Below are positions 1 to 10,440 of a DNA stretch of 64,000 bases, piece by piece. The stretch's first letter is position 1; the number at the start of each line of letters is the position of its first letter. The position numbers and the translations under genes are program-made. Below the pieces are notes generated by a model. It had not been told where the DNA came from. It searched no databases and worked only from the letters and a program-made list of their open reading frames with translations. This DNA is from Endomychus coccineus (Eukaryota; Arthropoda; Insecta; Coleoptera; Endomychidae): positions 108,639,494 through 108,703,493 of the forward strand of contig OY294067.1 in NCBI GenBank assembly GCA_958510875.1. The letters are read 5' to 3'.

Positions 1-246
1 CACGATAAAAATGATGGCACATGGTGGAAGTGCATAAGAATGGCATGCTTTTCAAGAAACCGCAACTTGAAAAGGGTTGACCTCCAGTCAAAAATTAAAC
101 AATTTGCGGAGGCTGTATCTCGGGATCTAGCAGCCGGCGAAAATTCGGTCTGTGAGATGAATTGATCATTGAATCGTCCTCTAACGATAAACCATAGGGC
201 TATCGGGTTAATGTTCAGACCATCAATATCGCTCTGACTCCTAAGC
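1..246. repeat. Repeat family A, right-hand part of a copy cut by the window edge
   Basis: Matches 9101-9353 and 54384-54634 nearly base for base, including GATCTAGCAGCCGG and the end TCAATATCGCTCTG-CTCCTA. A further relative with the same right end lies at 2560-2611. No coding potential is conserved between copies. The shared end AGTCTAGGAGC (read from the other strand) suggests the terminal inverted repeat of a non-autonomous DNA element. Confidence 0.75.
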
Positions 247-598
247 TATTATCGGAAGCAAAGGATCACTGTAGTCGAACATTCATAAGCTTAGGAGCAT
301 TACTATTAGATAACACGGTGTGTTATCTCATTCTAATTATATTGATTTGCTTGGTAATAGCAGAATATAGAAACAAATCAGGACAATATAGTATAGGAGC
401 TAGAGGGATATGGTGGGCCTGAATGAATACACCTTGGTACTACTGTATATTGGTGGAGAAAGGTTCAATGTATAATAGCTCTCACAGGCAGAATCATGTA
501 TGTCAGGCGTTTCCAAGCTACAGTCACCTCAAATTTTGAACTTGTTTATTGCACGAACCCTTTTGTTGTTGTAGATTGAAAAGCATGTAATTCTTATA

Positions 599-2027
599 CT
601 GGGTTGCCCATAATAAACTACCCATTTTATATTATTAATAAATTCCCTACGAGATAACTAAATAGGTTGTTCTTTGTGGGATTATCTTATTATTATTAAT
701 TTCGTGGAACGCCATTTTTCTACGAGAAGTTTGTTAGTTTTCATCAATAATTATTTAATTTTTTTGCTTTGAGACATTATTTCAACATCCGTTTGAACTT
801 TCATTATTATTTAGTCCAACAACGTGTGTTTTGTACAGAAACCTACATAAGAAGCAATTCGATAGAAGAAGTTAGGCGTGCATTCCGGCGTCAGTTTAAT
901 AACAACAATAGGGGTCACGCGCCAAATCGTAAAACTGTTAGGTAATGGGTTCGTCATTGGCGTGAAAATAGCTCTGTACAACATTTGGAGAAGCCTGGAC
1001 GTTGAAGAACAGTTCGTACACCAGAAAATATTGAACGAGTTAGAATTTCGTTTACGAGAAGTTCTAAAAGGTCTGCTAATCGATAAACCCTTATCCTAGG
1101 AACATCGAAGGGAAGCTTAGATCGAATTCTTCAAAGGGATTTAAAATTTCATCCCTATGAATACCAAATGGTACATCACCTTAGCAATCAATATAAAGAA
1201 GCAAGGTTAGCATTTTGTCACGAATTTTTGGATTTACATCAAGGAGCAATTCACAGTCTCCTAATGACCGACAAAGCAAATTTTTATTTGAACGGCATGG
1301 TCAATAAACAGAATTTTAGATATTGGTCAAATGAAAATCCTCGTGAAATCTTTACACAAAACCTCCATAATCCAAAAGTTGTTGTGTGGTGTGGAGTAGG
1401 ATCTTTTGGTATTATTGGCCCTTATTTTTTTGAGGATGAAAATAACCGCGCTGTAACAGTAACATCCGAGCGCTACGTTAATATGCTAGAGACATTTCTC
1501 ATTCCAGAATTAAATAGACGAGGATTACTAAACAATGCCTTACTATTCCAACAAGATGGGGCAACAGCTCATACCGCCAGAAACTCAATGAGGGTCCTGC
1601 GAGAAATGTTTAATGGCCGACTCATTTCTCGATTCGGAGATTTGCCTTGGCCTTCGAGGTCCCCCACTTAACGGACCCGATTTTTTTCCTGTGGGGATAT
1701 TTAAAAGCCAAAGTGTTTGCGAGTCGTCCAGGTACAATCGAGGAACTGAAAGTCAAAATTCGTGAAGAAGTTGAAGAAATAGACGAAGGTTTGCTACGCC
1801 GTGTAATGAACCACTTTTTATATAATATTGAAAAATGTGTTGAAGTTGGTGGAGGTCATTTAGAAGACATGATTTTTAAAAGTTAGAATTAAATTAGCCA
1901 AATATTTATAAGTTATCATAAATCCCAAAGAGTTAGATGTAATTTAGTAGAATGAAAAGTTTGTTTTGTTAACTGAAAAAAATTTAATTCAAATATTAAA
2001 ATGAGTAGTCTATCATGGGGAACCCAG
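599..2027 (+). mobile_element. Tc1/mariner-type element with TA target duplication
   Basis: The ends CTGGGTTGCCC (599) and GGGGAACCCAG (2027) are inverted, and similarity continues inward for about 35 bases (CTACCCATTTTATATT against AATATTAAAATGAGTAG). TA dinucleotides flank both ends at 597-598 and 2028-2029. The length of about 1.43 kb is normal for an autonomous mariner with a single transposase gene, here broken. Confidence 0.85.
835..1886 (+). pseudogene. Mariner-like transposase, frameshifted
   Basis: Cut-and-paste transposase with an N-terminal DUF4817-type helix-turn-helix (TETYIRSNSIEEVRRAF near 837-890) and a DDE domain. At 1168-1671 one frame gives LLMTDKANFYLNGMVNKQNF, then WCGVGSFGIIGPYFFEDENN, then FQQDGATAHTARN and a RSPT end. 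The last part (FFLWGYLKAKVF, then HLEDMIFKS) continues in another frame at 1647-1886. The first catalytic region reads MTDKA rather than the usual S-D-E-A, the third Asp motif is damaged at the frameshift near 1670, and the HTH region has several frame changes. The element is inactive. Confidence 0.85.
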
Positions 2028-2189
2028 TATATTTGCACCTAGTGCCAAGGTTTTTCATCGAGGCAATTTTTTGGAGCTGGCGCCAGTTAATTTAGTAGGT
2101 TAAATGGAATGCACGAACACATTTTCTAACCTGGTGGAAAATGTCTGTTATTGTTGCCAGTTGTTGAAAAAACACATGCCAATGTTTTT

Positions 2190-2585
2190 TATCTGGGCAT
2201 TTCCGAGGATTTTGGACCAAAAATGGACTTTTTGATCACTTTACGGCTAATACGGGTGCATTGCGACAAAATACGTTGGCACCGTGTCAAATACGTTAAT
2301 TTATTGTCAAAGAATAACCAATATGAGTGCCTATGTCTAAATAATTGCATAATTTAGCAAATAAAATCTAGCTACCAACATTTTTTTTTTTGGGTGAGAT
2401 TTTCGGGGTTGAGGGAGGGATTGTATTGGGGAAAAAACTTGGTACTCAAATTGGTTATTCTGTGACACCAAATTAACGTATTTGACACGGTGCCAATTCG
2501 TGTCGCAATGCACCCGTTTTAGGCGTAAAGTTGTCAAAAAGTCCATTTTTGGTCCAAATAATGGTCAATTTCTCGGAAATGGTCC
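2190..2585. repeat. Inverted repeat with about 130-bp arms
   Basis: The arm at 2190-2323 is matched in reverse by 2449-2585: CACTTTACGGCTAATACGGG against CCCGTTTTAGGCGTAAAG, and ACGTATTTGACACGGTGCCA in both. Two short open frames in the arms look alike only because they read the two arms of the same palindrome. A T-rich, G-rich loop of about 125 bp separates them. Confidence 0.75.
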
Positions 2586-2997
2586 ACCATATCGCTCTAG
2601 CTCCTAGACTGATAATTTGTGGAACCTGCACCGCCCAAAATTATGTATATTAGGTCTTTTAATAAAACGCGTAATTTTCTGGGCTCCATCTGACTGGACT
2701 AACATGCCGACATTTAATTTTTCCAGCGGTAATTACACTATTGAGAAGCATATGAATAATTATCGGAAATTCAGTTTCAGTTTGACGAGTCAGAATAATT
2801 CTGGTTTTTGTCCTTAGATAAATTCTAAATTTCTCACAGAACAGTTCAGTTCATACAAAGGGAGACCGTCAGAATAATCTATTTTGCAGCTCGAAAATGG
2901 TTTCATAATCTTCGCACAGTTTGAGTAACCTATTCCTGATCTACAGATCAGGCGGATCGATTAATACATAATTTGTTAATTTAGTGTGATAAATATA

Positions 2998-3020
2998 GGA
3001 GAGAGAGAGAGAGAGAGAGG
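2998..3020. repeat. GA microsatellite
   Basis: About ten GA dinucleotides in a row, ending GAGGAGAA. Between the family A element and the palindrome at 3074, the stretch 2612-2997 shows no coding or repeat signal that I recognise. Confidence 0.9.
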
Positions 3021-3073
3021 AGAATATTAACTGTTTTACTACAATATTCTATTATTCTATTTAGATTAGATTA

Positions 3074-3444
3074 GTTTGGAAGCTTTAACGCTTCGCTCTG
3101 CTGAGACTGTGACTATAGTAGGTGAGAAGTCTCCTATAGTCCTCCCATATACTCGTTTACTTTGCCTTGTTAAAGGCCTTCCTAGTCTCTTGACTGAGAG
3201 TGGTAAGTTCCTTATTCCACCAAGGGGGGTTAGATTTTCCTCCGAGTGATTCCGGCTGCCCTCTGAAGGCACTCAAGGGTAAACTTCACCCCTCTTGGTG
3301 AAATAAGGAAGTGGCCACTCGTAAACAATGGACCAGGAAGACCTTTAACACGGAAAAGAAATTCGGTTTGTGGGAGGAATATAGGAGACTTCTCACCTCT
3401 CATGGTTAAAGTCTCCGCAGAGCGAAGCGTGAAAGCTTCCAAAC
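3074..3444. repeat. Near-continuous palindrome with arms of about 175 bp
   Basis: GTTTGGAAGCTTTAACGCTT at 3074 is mirrored by AAGCGTGAAAGCTTCCAAAC ending at 3444. Matching continues inward through GGTGAGAAGTCTCCTATA and CACTTGAG/CGAGTG motifs to a loop of only about 20 bp near 3248-3267. Arms differ by scattered substitutions and small indels. It abuts the LINE remnant that begins near 3590. Confidence 0.8.
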
Positions 3445-3589
3445 CTCTGTGAAGAAATATCCTCAACCCAGGAAGCGTTAATATTGCATAAAGCATTCGC
3501 GAAGGACAGGCTAGAGATCAACATTGACCTAAAAAAAATGACGTAAGCTATAGAGAAGGTGCTGAGAAGAAGGCGAAAGTTCTGAAAAC

Positions 3590-6165
3590 GCATTTTCCAG
3601 GTTGTAACTACAACGAAGCACTGGAAATTGACGAGCTTCCCCATAGACCATCTATGGAAGATTGAAGTAATGCTACGAAGATATGCTGAGAAATAAGGCT
3701 CTTATGGGCATCAAGTTCTTCAATCCATACAAGTCTCCAGGGGCTGATGGTGTTTTCCCTGTTCTTCTACAGAGGGGAAAGGGGCGATCACATCAACACT
3801 CATGAGATTGGGCGATGGTGGTATATATATACAAAAAATTGGTGAGAGAGATCTAACCCTTCCCAAGTCCTACATACCTGTAAGCTTAGCATCCTTTATG
3901 TTAAAGAACCTACAAAAAATAGTGGATAATTCCATCACGAAGTGACGGAGAAACCCTCCCTCCACTGCCAGCATGAATATAGAGCGGGTAGATCTACCAT
4001 AACCACACTGTATCAGCATTTTTTTCTCATACTTCGACTACACGAGAGGGCAACCTATAATGTTCGAACAACATCGTGTGAGCCAACAGCAGAATGCTGG
4101 GGGAGGAGGAAATAGAGAAGGAGGTAAAACAAAAAGAAAAGTGCCTTCCTTGAGATCGAGAGTCTTTGATAGCACGTCACACGCTACTATTAAAGCCTCC
4201 ATCGAGAAAAGGAACGTATGCCAAACCTCATCTAAATGGATGGGGGAAATTCTACGCACCAGAAGAGCAGAGACAAAGGTGGGAGAAACCACTATTCAAA
4301 TAAACACAGCAAAATGATGCCCTTTCTGCGGAGCCTGGTAGTGGATGACCTCCTAGAGACAATAACTTAAAGGAATCCGCTACCAAGGATACGCAGATAT
4401 AGTAAAAATCGCGAGAGCTTTCTATGCAATATCATTCAAGAAGGTCTTGAAATCACAAAGGAATGGTGCAAATCGAACGGACTAGGAATCAAACCCTAGT
4501 AAAACTACAATATTGGATCACATGAAGCAAATTAAGCTGAATGTAACCGGCATTGTGCTGTATGAGGTGCGACACGTGCCCTAATGGTGTGCTGAAGGAT
4601 GGTAGGTGGAACATAAGGTTGTCCACCCAAAATATTGCTCCGGATGTACCCCATGATGGTGAGATCTATCCTAACCTATGGTGCATTAGCCTGGAGCGAC
4701 AATACCAACAAACCAACCAAAGGCTCGTATGCATATGCATAACAGGGGCTCCAAGATCTTGTCCTACGGCAAGCATAGATGAAATATTGGGATTAACCTC
4801 CTCCATATAGCTAAATATATAGGACAGCGAAGAATACTATGCTCAATAGAAGCAAAGAAGAATCTCGGGAGGGTATTAGACTTCCGTGGAATTACAATAT
4901 CTCAATAAAGAAGAAACACCCAGTACTCATAGCACCAAGAGATGACATGGGTAAGTGTTCGTGTCTATACAGAACTTCCAAACCCATCTTGGAAATAAAG
5001 ATGAGTGGAGAATACTCGCCCTGTTAGGAGCAAGTCTTTTGGTATACCGATGAACCAACAACTGCAGAAGGCACGGAGGCTGGAATCTTTGGACTCGAAA
5101 CCTAATATTCCGAACCCATGAGCAAATACACCAGTATCTTTCTAGCGGTTGTCCATGCGATTGAGAGGTGTACACAGCTCAATATCGACAAAGGATATAA
5201 AAAGAAGGATATAGCCATCATGTCCGATAGTCAAGCAGTTACAGCGCTGAGCTCAAACATCATGATGAAAGATGATTCTCAACTACAAAACTAAGCTAAA
5301 CACCTTAGGAGTGCAGAACAGCAGAGCCGTCGCAAGGGTGTGGCAGCTGAGGCACTTGCCTCGGGCGCCATCACAAAAGGGGCGCCTGTCACGACAAAGT
5401 CCAAACATTTTTTGTAACGAAAAAAATTTGGGCGACACAATGGAGCCCCAAGAAGAAGAAGTCGCTGCACTTAATATGATTCTTATGTTTCTCGTCGAGT
5501 TTCTAACAGCGATTCAACCTTTCTTCATTATTTATTGTATATAATATGCTAATAGGGCGCGGTCTGTTTCAATAGAATAAACAAATGCTATTTTTGTCGA
5601 TTTGAATAATATGTCAGCCATATAAGCGTTGCGGTGAAGAATACTGTTTTTAGATATTCAATATTTCCCTCCTTTTTCATGCGTTTCCAGCCTCCAAGTT
5701 TGTTCCGCTTGTTCCGTTCGTTATTATATCATTTTTGCAAATTTCAGCGGGGGAAATTTCCTAGGGCAGGGGGACGCCCTTGAACACAAGGGAGCTGAAA
5801 CGACTCTGGTAGGACCGGAACGCTTCTGTAGTATAGGCAAGCATACTATGAAGGAAATCCTTGAATCAGATGAAACAGAATCTTGCTAGATAAATTTATA
5901 ATGTAGGACGTTTTGGAAAGTATAAGACTATGCAGGAACAACATGAGAGTCACAACAGGATTCATGACAGGACACTTCAAATTCAACGACCATATGAGTA
6001 AAGTTAACCTAGTAAACGATCGAATGTGTAGATTCTGGACAATACCAAAAGAAACACCGATACAGCTGCTGACCTACTGCTAAGCTACTCTGCTCCGCAG
6101 AAGCAGAATCTTCGGGACACATACGAAAGCTAAAACTCACCGGTGTACTGTAAAAAAGTACTGTA
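3590..6165 (+). pseudogene. Non-LTR retrotransposon with RT and RNase H, heavily decayed
   Basis: Reads through many frameshifts as THFPGCNYNEALEID, then FNPYKSPGADGVFPVLLQ (RT domain start), PKSYIPVSLASFMLK, QHEYRAGRSTITTLYQ, DSTSHATIKASIEKRN, GGVLSPLLW-like residues and YQGYAD near 4390. An RNase H part (YTDEPTTAEGTEAGIF, AIERCTQLNIDKGYKKKDIA, IMSDSQAVTALSS) follows at 5040-5260. After an insertion the C-terminus resumes with AETTLVGPERFCSIGKHTMK and a Cys/His knuckle near 6020. This order is that of I/LOA/R1-type LINEs. Stops and frame changes make it inactive. Confidence 0.8.
5320..5788. mobile_element. Insertion inside the RNase H LINE, class not certain
   Basis: LINE similarity stops after the residues of AKHLRSAEQ near 5315 and resumes at KGAETTL near 5790. 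The GC-rich left border (CGTCGCAAGGGTGTGGCAGC, CTCGGGCGCC) resembles the start of the hAT-related sequence near 31770 (GGCGCCGCTTGG). I could not find clear inverted ends or a target duplication. The interior has no recognisable protein. Confidence 0.45.
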
Positions 6166-6240
6166 AAAGGGATACAATAGTTCTTGAAGGTCGCAGTTTA
6201 TCTGACATCCCTTAACATTCTAATCTAATATTCTACTTAC

Positions 6241-6454
6241 GCATATTACATTTGTCGAAACTTATCAATTTATCGGTCACAGATACACTTAACAAAAAAT
6301 AGCCACTCATTTGTTCTGTGACGGAGAAGGTCATTCTGATACTTCCATTATTCATCGAGAATGGGTCAGTTATTTGATCGATTCCTTTTCCAAAGGCTTT
6401 TGGTTTTTCCTTGAAGCTGAAAGCCATTACATCTCCCTCATCGCGGTCAGTTAC
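6241..6454 (-). CDS. Cadherin exon 11 of the window: VTDRDEGD strand
   Basis: Starts VTDRDEGDVMAFSFKEKPKA, the D-x-D-x-G calcium motif and first strands of a repeat, and ends near FSVTEQMSGYFLLSVSVTDK plus about ten residues. The acceptor is TTTTCCATTCCAG|GT. The donor chosen is ATGC|GTAAGT at 6241, leaving phase 1. The frame stays open only a few residues past that donor. The next exon must lie below coordinate 1, because no cadherin-like reading was found on the minus strand of 1-6240. Confidence 0.84.
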
Positions 6455-6770
6455 CTGGAATGGAAAAAAATAATTTGCGAGATGATTATCTTCTATGTGT
6501 TGTTTTTAAATTGAGTTTTCATCTTCCTTCAAGTTACAAAATACGTTCGAAAATAATAATTATTAGGGAAAGCAATAAACTCGTCTGCTGGTACCTAGAT
6601 GAATTGAGCTAGAATATATACGTGAAATGTATATCTGAAGGATAGAATGATAAAATGAAAGGTGCTGTTGCTGTTATACGGAAAGCGTTATTTCTAAACC
6701 ATCTACATTTACAACCACTTAACCCTACGTTAGTCGCGCGTGTCTCACAGATACACGATCGAGATGAAAC

Positions 6771-6973
6771 CATAGAGATCAAGAATAGAGTACTCGAGCA
6801 GCCAATTTCGTGACCGGCTGTAAGAAAATTTTCAGTGCTCTTTCCTTTTCTAACTTATCGGATCTCTCTTCGATATATTAAAAAGAGACAGAGCACCGAA
6901 ATTTCTCTTACAGCCGGTCAACGCAATAGCATTACGCTTACGGGACTCGAGTACTCTATTCTTGATCTCTATG
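6771..6973. mobile_element. 203-bp MITE with perfect 28-bp inverted ends and 8-bp target duplication
   Basis: The left end 6771-6798 begins CATAGAGATCAAGAATAG. The right end 6946-6973 is its exact complement (CTATTCTTGATCTCTATG). GATGAAAC occurs directly outside both ends, at 6763-6770 and 6974-6981, an exact 8-bp target duplication typical of hAT-superfamily insertions. Inner sequence is also partly inverted (GACCGGCTGTAAGA / TCTTACAGCCGGTC). No coding sequence. The perfect ends imply recent movement compared with the other elements here. Confidence 0.9.
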
Positions 6974-7019
6974 GATGAAACGCGTCTAGAATTGGACTTA
7001 GATTGATTATGGGTTGAGG

Positions 7020-7333
7020 CTTGCGTCTATGCCTTCTATGCTTGCTAAGTGTTCGTGTTAGTTGGTTCCTGGATCTTGAGATGTGTGCAACAGCGGTTCA
7101 TGACACATCAGAGAAATTTTTGATGTTGCGAACTCTAAGAATTCTAATGATGCGGACGTGGAAAATACAAGTAGCCGTAAAAGATGCATTCCGTGTCAGG
7201 GAGAAAAGCGTACCAAGCTTACTAAATACAAATGTTCTTCCTGCGAAATGTATTTGTGCCTACAACATGTTGAAGTTATTTGCAGTGAAGTATGTCATTC
7301 AAACAACAAATACGTAAATTGTAATATATTGTA
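7020..7333 (+). pseudogene. piggyBac-like transposase, C-terminal Cys-rich remnant
   Basis: Near 7175-7333 one frame reads KRCIPCQGEKRTKLTKYKCS, then SCEMYLCLQHVEVICSEVC, ending at a stop. The C-x2-C spacing with K-Y-K-C-x2-C and a following C-L-x-H matches the cross-brace zinc finger at the C-terminus of piggyBac transposases. The upstream DDD catalytic domain is absent or unrecognisable. The first part of the stretch is open in a different frame but that protein is not piggyBac-like. Confidence 0.6.
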
Positions 7334-7490
7334 AATTGAATAAATTATTCTTTTATGGATTCGAGTTTTTACTAGAAAATACGTATAACAAAAAATCGCG
7401 AATTCTACATGCTTTTTTGTATATAAATATGAGTGTATTTGTGAGATACAGCGCGACCATATTTATCTGACTGGAGCCGCAACCAACGAA

Positions 7491-8069
7491 GGGTTTAACC
7501 CACGGTCGTACATACAGGTCTGGGAACTCGAGGCTGTTTCCTATGTGAGAAGTGACTCCGCTAAGCGTCAACTGTCGCGTAGTACCAAAAAGGGTGGCGC
7601 AGTAGACGAAGAGTGTTCTCTGACAACTGTCATTCTTGACTTGTAAACACAAGTAATATCTGCGTTTTTAGAAGCAAATTACGAAACCGTGCATTGTGCC
7701 GAAATGCAAAACGGGGTACAAACGTGTAAAGCAAGAAACTTCTGTTTTTAAAGTGCCGAAAGATGTGGAAATCCGAAAACAGTGGATGCTTGCGATTCCG
7801 GATAGAAATCGTTTTAACGTGCGAGCATGTATAACGAAAAAGGGGAATTTATTTTCAAGGTGAATAATACATTTTGACAAGAGTAACAGTTCTATTCCTC
7901 TCTCAAATCAGAATAGTGAATACTGCGTTACGAGAAAAATTATTTTACTTAATAATGTGATTGTTGCCATACTTCGATCCAAGCGCTAGCTAGTGGCTGA
8001 GCGAGGGACTACGAGTTTGGCGACGCGTAAGAGACTCGTGTCCTGTATGTACGACCGTGGTTAAACCTG
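7491..8069 (+). mobile_element. P-like miniature element carrying a THAP domain
   Basis: Left CCACGGTCGTACATACAGG (7500-7518) and right CCTGTATGTACGACCGTGG (8042-8060) are perfect inverted repeats. The match extends outward through GGTTTAAC / TTAAACC with one extra base. Between them lies a THAP-type domain, the DNA-binding module of P-element transposases. At about 580 bp the element lacks the catalytic region. Confidence 0.7.
7680..7862 (+). pseudogene. THAP-type zinc-finger domain, truncated
   Basis: Reads KPCIVPKCKTGYKRVKQETS, then VFKVPKDVEIRKQWMLAIPD and RNRFNVRACITKKGNLFSR before a stop. The C-x4-C start, the F-K-V-P-K-D strand, the invariant Trp of the THAP core and a later Cys are present. 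The closing C-x2-H is missing (ACITKKG where a V-C-x-x-H-F would stand), so the zinc site is incomplete. Context inside P-like inverted ends indicates a transposase N-terminus rather than a host THAP protein. Confidence 0.7.
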
Positions 8070-8523
8070 TTGCTTTCTTTTGAACTTGCAACGGCAGCCT
8101 TGGAGTAATGTGTCAAATGTTAAAAATGAAATATTCCTGGTTTTCAGGGAAATTGTTCAAATAAATTCATTGGTGGCACTAAATTACTAACTATGACCTA
8201 CTTTCTTCCTTATCGAGGACTGGGATTATCATTTTTTTTTAAGGAAATCTGGAGAGGATCTTGCTCGTGACTGAAATGAAGTGGTGCCGGCGATTGGAAG
8301 ACCACGAGGAAAGAAGACTAGAGACAGGATGTTTGAGTCAAATAATCAACGCAGGGTAGGCGAGGTCTTCGAGTTGAATAAACGAACTGCGCAGTAGTTC
8401 ATTAGCCAATAAGGACATTGCGCTTGCGTGTGTTTATCCGTTGATTGAAACTGGTAGCCACGATATAGTATAATGGTAATGCGTCTCTTGTATTAAAAGC
8501 GTAGCCCAAGTCTGTGAACTTAC

Positions 8524-8657
8524 AACTCTTGCCGCTGGGTCGCTGCCGTCGGATGTAAGAGGAGCTATACGGCGCACAGTGGGTAAATTCACGAATTTAG
8601 GTGGACAATAGTCAACACTGTGCAGAGTCAAATCTGACATCGTAACTAATACACCTT
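8524..8657 (-). CDS. Cadherin exon 10: SVDYCPPKF linker, 5' edge uncertain
   Basis: In the frame of the next exon this reads SDLTLHSVDYCPPKFVNLPT then VRRIAPLTSDGSDPAARV, stopping at a clean donor GTT|GTAAGT. The P-P-K-F after a D-x-x-x linker and A-A-R-V joined to VTDRDEGD of exon 11 fit a cadherin repeat start very well. The 5' border is unclear. The acceptor at 8657 has a long T tract; AGs at 8633 and 8617 are alternatives. None matches the phase-0 donor of exon 9, so an alternative donor or an unseen small exon is needed. Confidence 0.65.
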
Positions 8658-8749
8658 CTATAATTCCAAAACAAAAAAAAAACAAAAACGGGCGTTTCGA
8701 TTTGAAACCCAGCCAGAGTCTCAATAGTTGACTAATTTATCATAAAATT

Positions 8750-9353
8750 GGTCATATTATCCATACTATTCATATTTTTTTGGGGGGTGGTTTTAGGGGG
8801 TTTTGGGGGGTTGAAATAGGCAAGGAGTGATGGCCATAATTTTAAATCTTTATTTGACCTCCAATAAAGCTATTTAACATGGTGCCATCATGTTACCTTG
8901 TAACCCGCAAGTTTTGTCCACAAAAAGAAACAGTTTTGGTCCAAATAATGACCAATTACTCGGAAATAAACCGATAACTTCTGATGGCATAGGGTATGTT
9001 AACAATTGCCAACACCAATGAACATTTTCCACCAGGTTTGGGTGGGTTAACTTGCAGTCCATTTTCGGTCCAATTTTAACTGGTCGGCCTGATAAACGAA
9101 CACGATAAAAAATAATGGCACATGGTGGAAGTGTAAAAGAATGGCATGCTTTTCAAGTAACCGCAACTTGGAAAGGGTTGACCTCCAGTCAAAAAAAAAA
9201 ATGCGGATGCTGTATCTCGAGATCTAGCAGCCGGGGAAAATTCGGTCTGTGAGATGAATTGATCATTGAACCGTTCTCTAACGATAAACCATAGTGCCAT
9301 CGGGTTAATGTTCAGACCATCAATATCACTTTGGCTCCTAGACTATCATTCTC
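8750..9353. repeat. Repeat family A, second copy
   Basis: From about 8815 (GAAATAGGCAAGGAGTGATGG) to 9353 this follows the copy at 54085-54634 almost base for base, including CCAACACCAATGAACATTTT and the end TTGGCTCCTAGACTA. A G-rich tract at 8779-8812 precedes the shared part. The open frames that appear here on the minus strand are conserved only because the repeat is, and carry stops in the sister copy. Confidence 0.8.
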
Positions 9354-9479
9354 TGAAAGCCGTATAATCAGACATGACCAACTAGATTCATCATCATCAA
9401 ACTTAAAAACGACTGGTATTTTGAAAATAAATCAAAAACGATAATATTTAGGTATAGGGATTCAAAAACAAAGTTGTCC

Positions 9480-9930
9480 TAATTTTTTGTGGTGAATGCA
9501 GCTACTATAAAATAAATGGGGATTTCCATTTGAAAATTTCGAGTTTTTGGCATTTTAAAATTTAATATTTCCATAATTTTTTGTGAGCATCCTGTACAAG
9601 ATCGGACACTTTCTTTATAATATTTCTCTGCGATACGTTTTTTACTATAAAATGCCAAAAGCGCGTTACGAAATATGCTGCCGTTATAAAGAAACTGTCA
9701 ATTAAGTATGAGTCTGCATCTGTAATTTTTTCTCTAAAATTGCAAATATCTCAAAAAAGCTATAGGACATGATATTTATGAAATGTACCTAGAATTTTCC
9801 GCAGAATCCAAAAATGCAATAAATTATAGGATGTTCTATTTAAAATAACGAAGTTGTCATTGACTTCCGGTATAATCGGAGGTGCCGGATCTTGAAAATA
9901 TTTCAGATGAATAGGTTGACTTTGGTCAGC
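9480..9930. repeat. Repeat family B, copy 1
   Basis: Shares blocks with 20570-21260 and, in reverse, 52845-53060 and 53765-53920. Common words include AAAATAAC-AAGTTG followed by CCGGTATAATCGGA, and an end related to ATCCTGTAC. No coding potential. Diverged non-autonomous repeat. Confidence 0.55.
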
Positions 9931-10339
9931 TGCTTAGTTTTCAAAAAAATACTATGTTTACTTTTTGAGATATCGATTGATGCAGTTCGTGGTGAGACTT
10001 CCTTCCCTGTATGCCTGCTAGCTTACTACAGTATCAAATGTGTTTCACTACAGCTGTTAGCTACGAATAATTGGTTCTACTCACCACAATTTTCACCACT
10101 TCTGATTCAGACTTAACTGTTTTCAAGATGTTTCCAAAATATTTCTTCTGTGAAAATTCCGGGTTATGCATATTCAGTTGTTTCACCTGAAATAAATAAT
10201 AGTATATTTTATTGCAAAGTATGTCAAAAAGCTAGCTTAACTTGAACTCATTATTGTAGTCATGAAATAAAAGGAAAATATTTGAAGAATAATATCATCG
10301 AAGAAAGATAATTAGAAACGAGATTACATTTCAAACTTT

Positions 10340-10440
10340 GTTTTATTAACTTGACATGTTTCGATTGTACAGCAACATTATCAAGTTAATACATCAACGT
10401 TTAAAGTGTTATCTCGTTTTCATTTTAAGGCTGAGGTCCG
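10340..10440 (-). repeat. Penelope-like element 3' end (non-coding)
   Basis: On the minus strand it reads AACTTGATAATGTTGCTGTA, then CGAAACATGTCAAGTTAATA. A TGATAATG near a GAAAC-type motif followed by a T-rich end is shared with the Penelope-like 3' ends at 18958, 30515 and 56080-56290. No protein remnant is attached here. Confidence 0.45.

Larger units (their letters stand above)
389..2611. mobile_element. Repeat family A element split by a mariner insertion
   Basis: The left end at about 391 and the right end at about 2587-2608 are inverted copies of one another over about 24 bases with two mismatches (AGGAGCTAGAG and its complement CTCTAGCTCCT mark them). The mariner at 599-2027 lies between, so this is an older non-autonomous element interrupted by a younger one. 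The part from 2128 to 2585 also contains the inner inverted repeat described separately. It relates in reverse orientation to 8980-9075 and 54280-54360. Confidence 0.6.

Noticed and set aside
3066..3644. Three overlapping minus-strand frames with basic proteins
   Set aside because: They cover the 3074-3444 palindrome and antisense of the LINE; no conserved domain.
4038..4292. 84-codon minus-strand frame with a hydrophobic end
   Set aside because: Antisense of the LINE reverse transcriptase region on the plus strand.
9076..9300. 74-codon minus-strand frame, similar to one at 54330-54587
   Set aside because: Similarity is explained by the dispersed repeat family A; the frame lengths and ends differ and the copy at 1-246 is broken.
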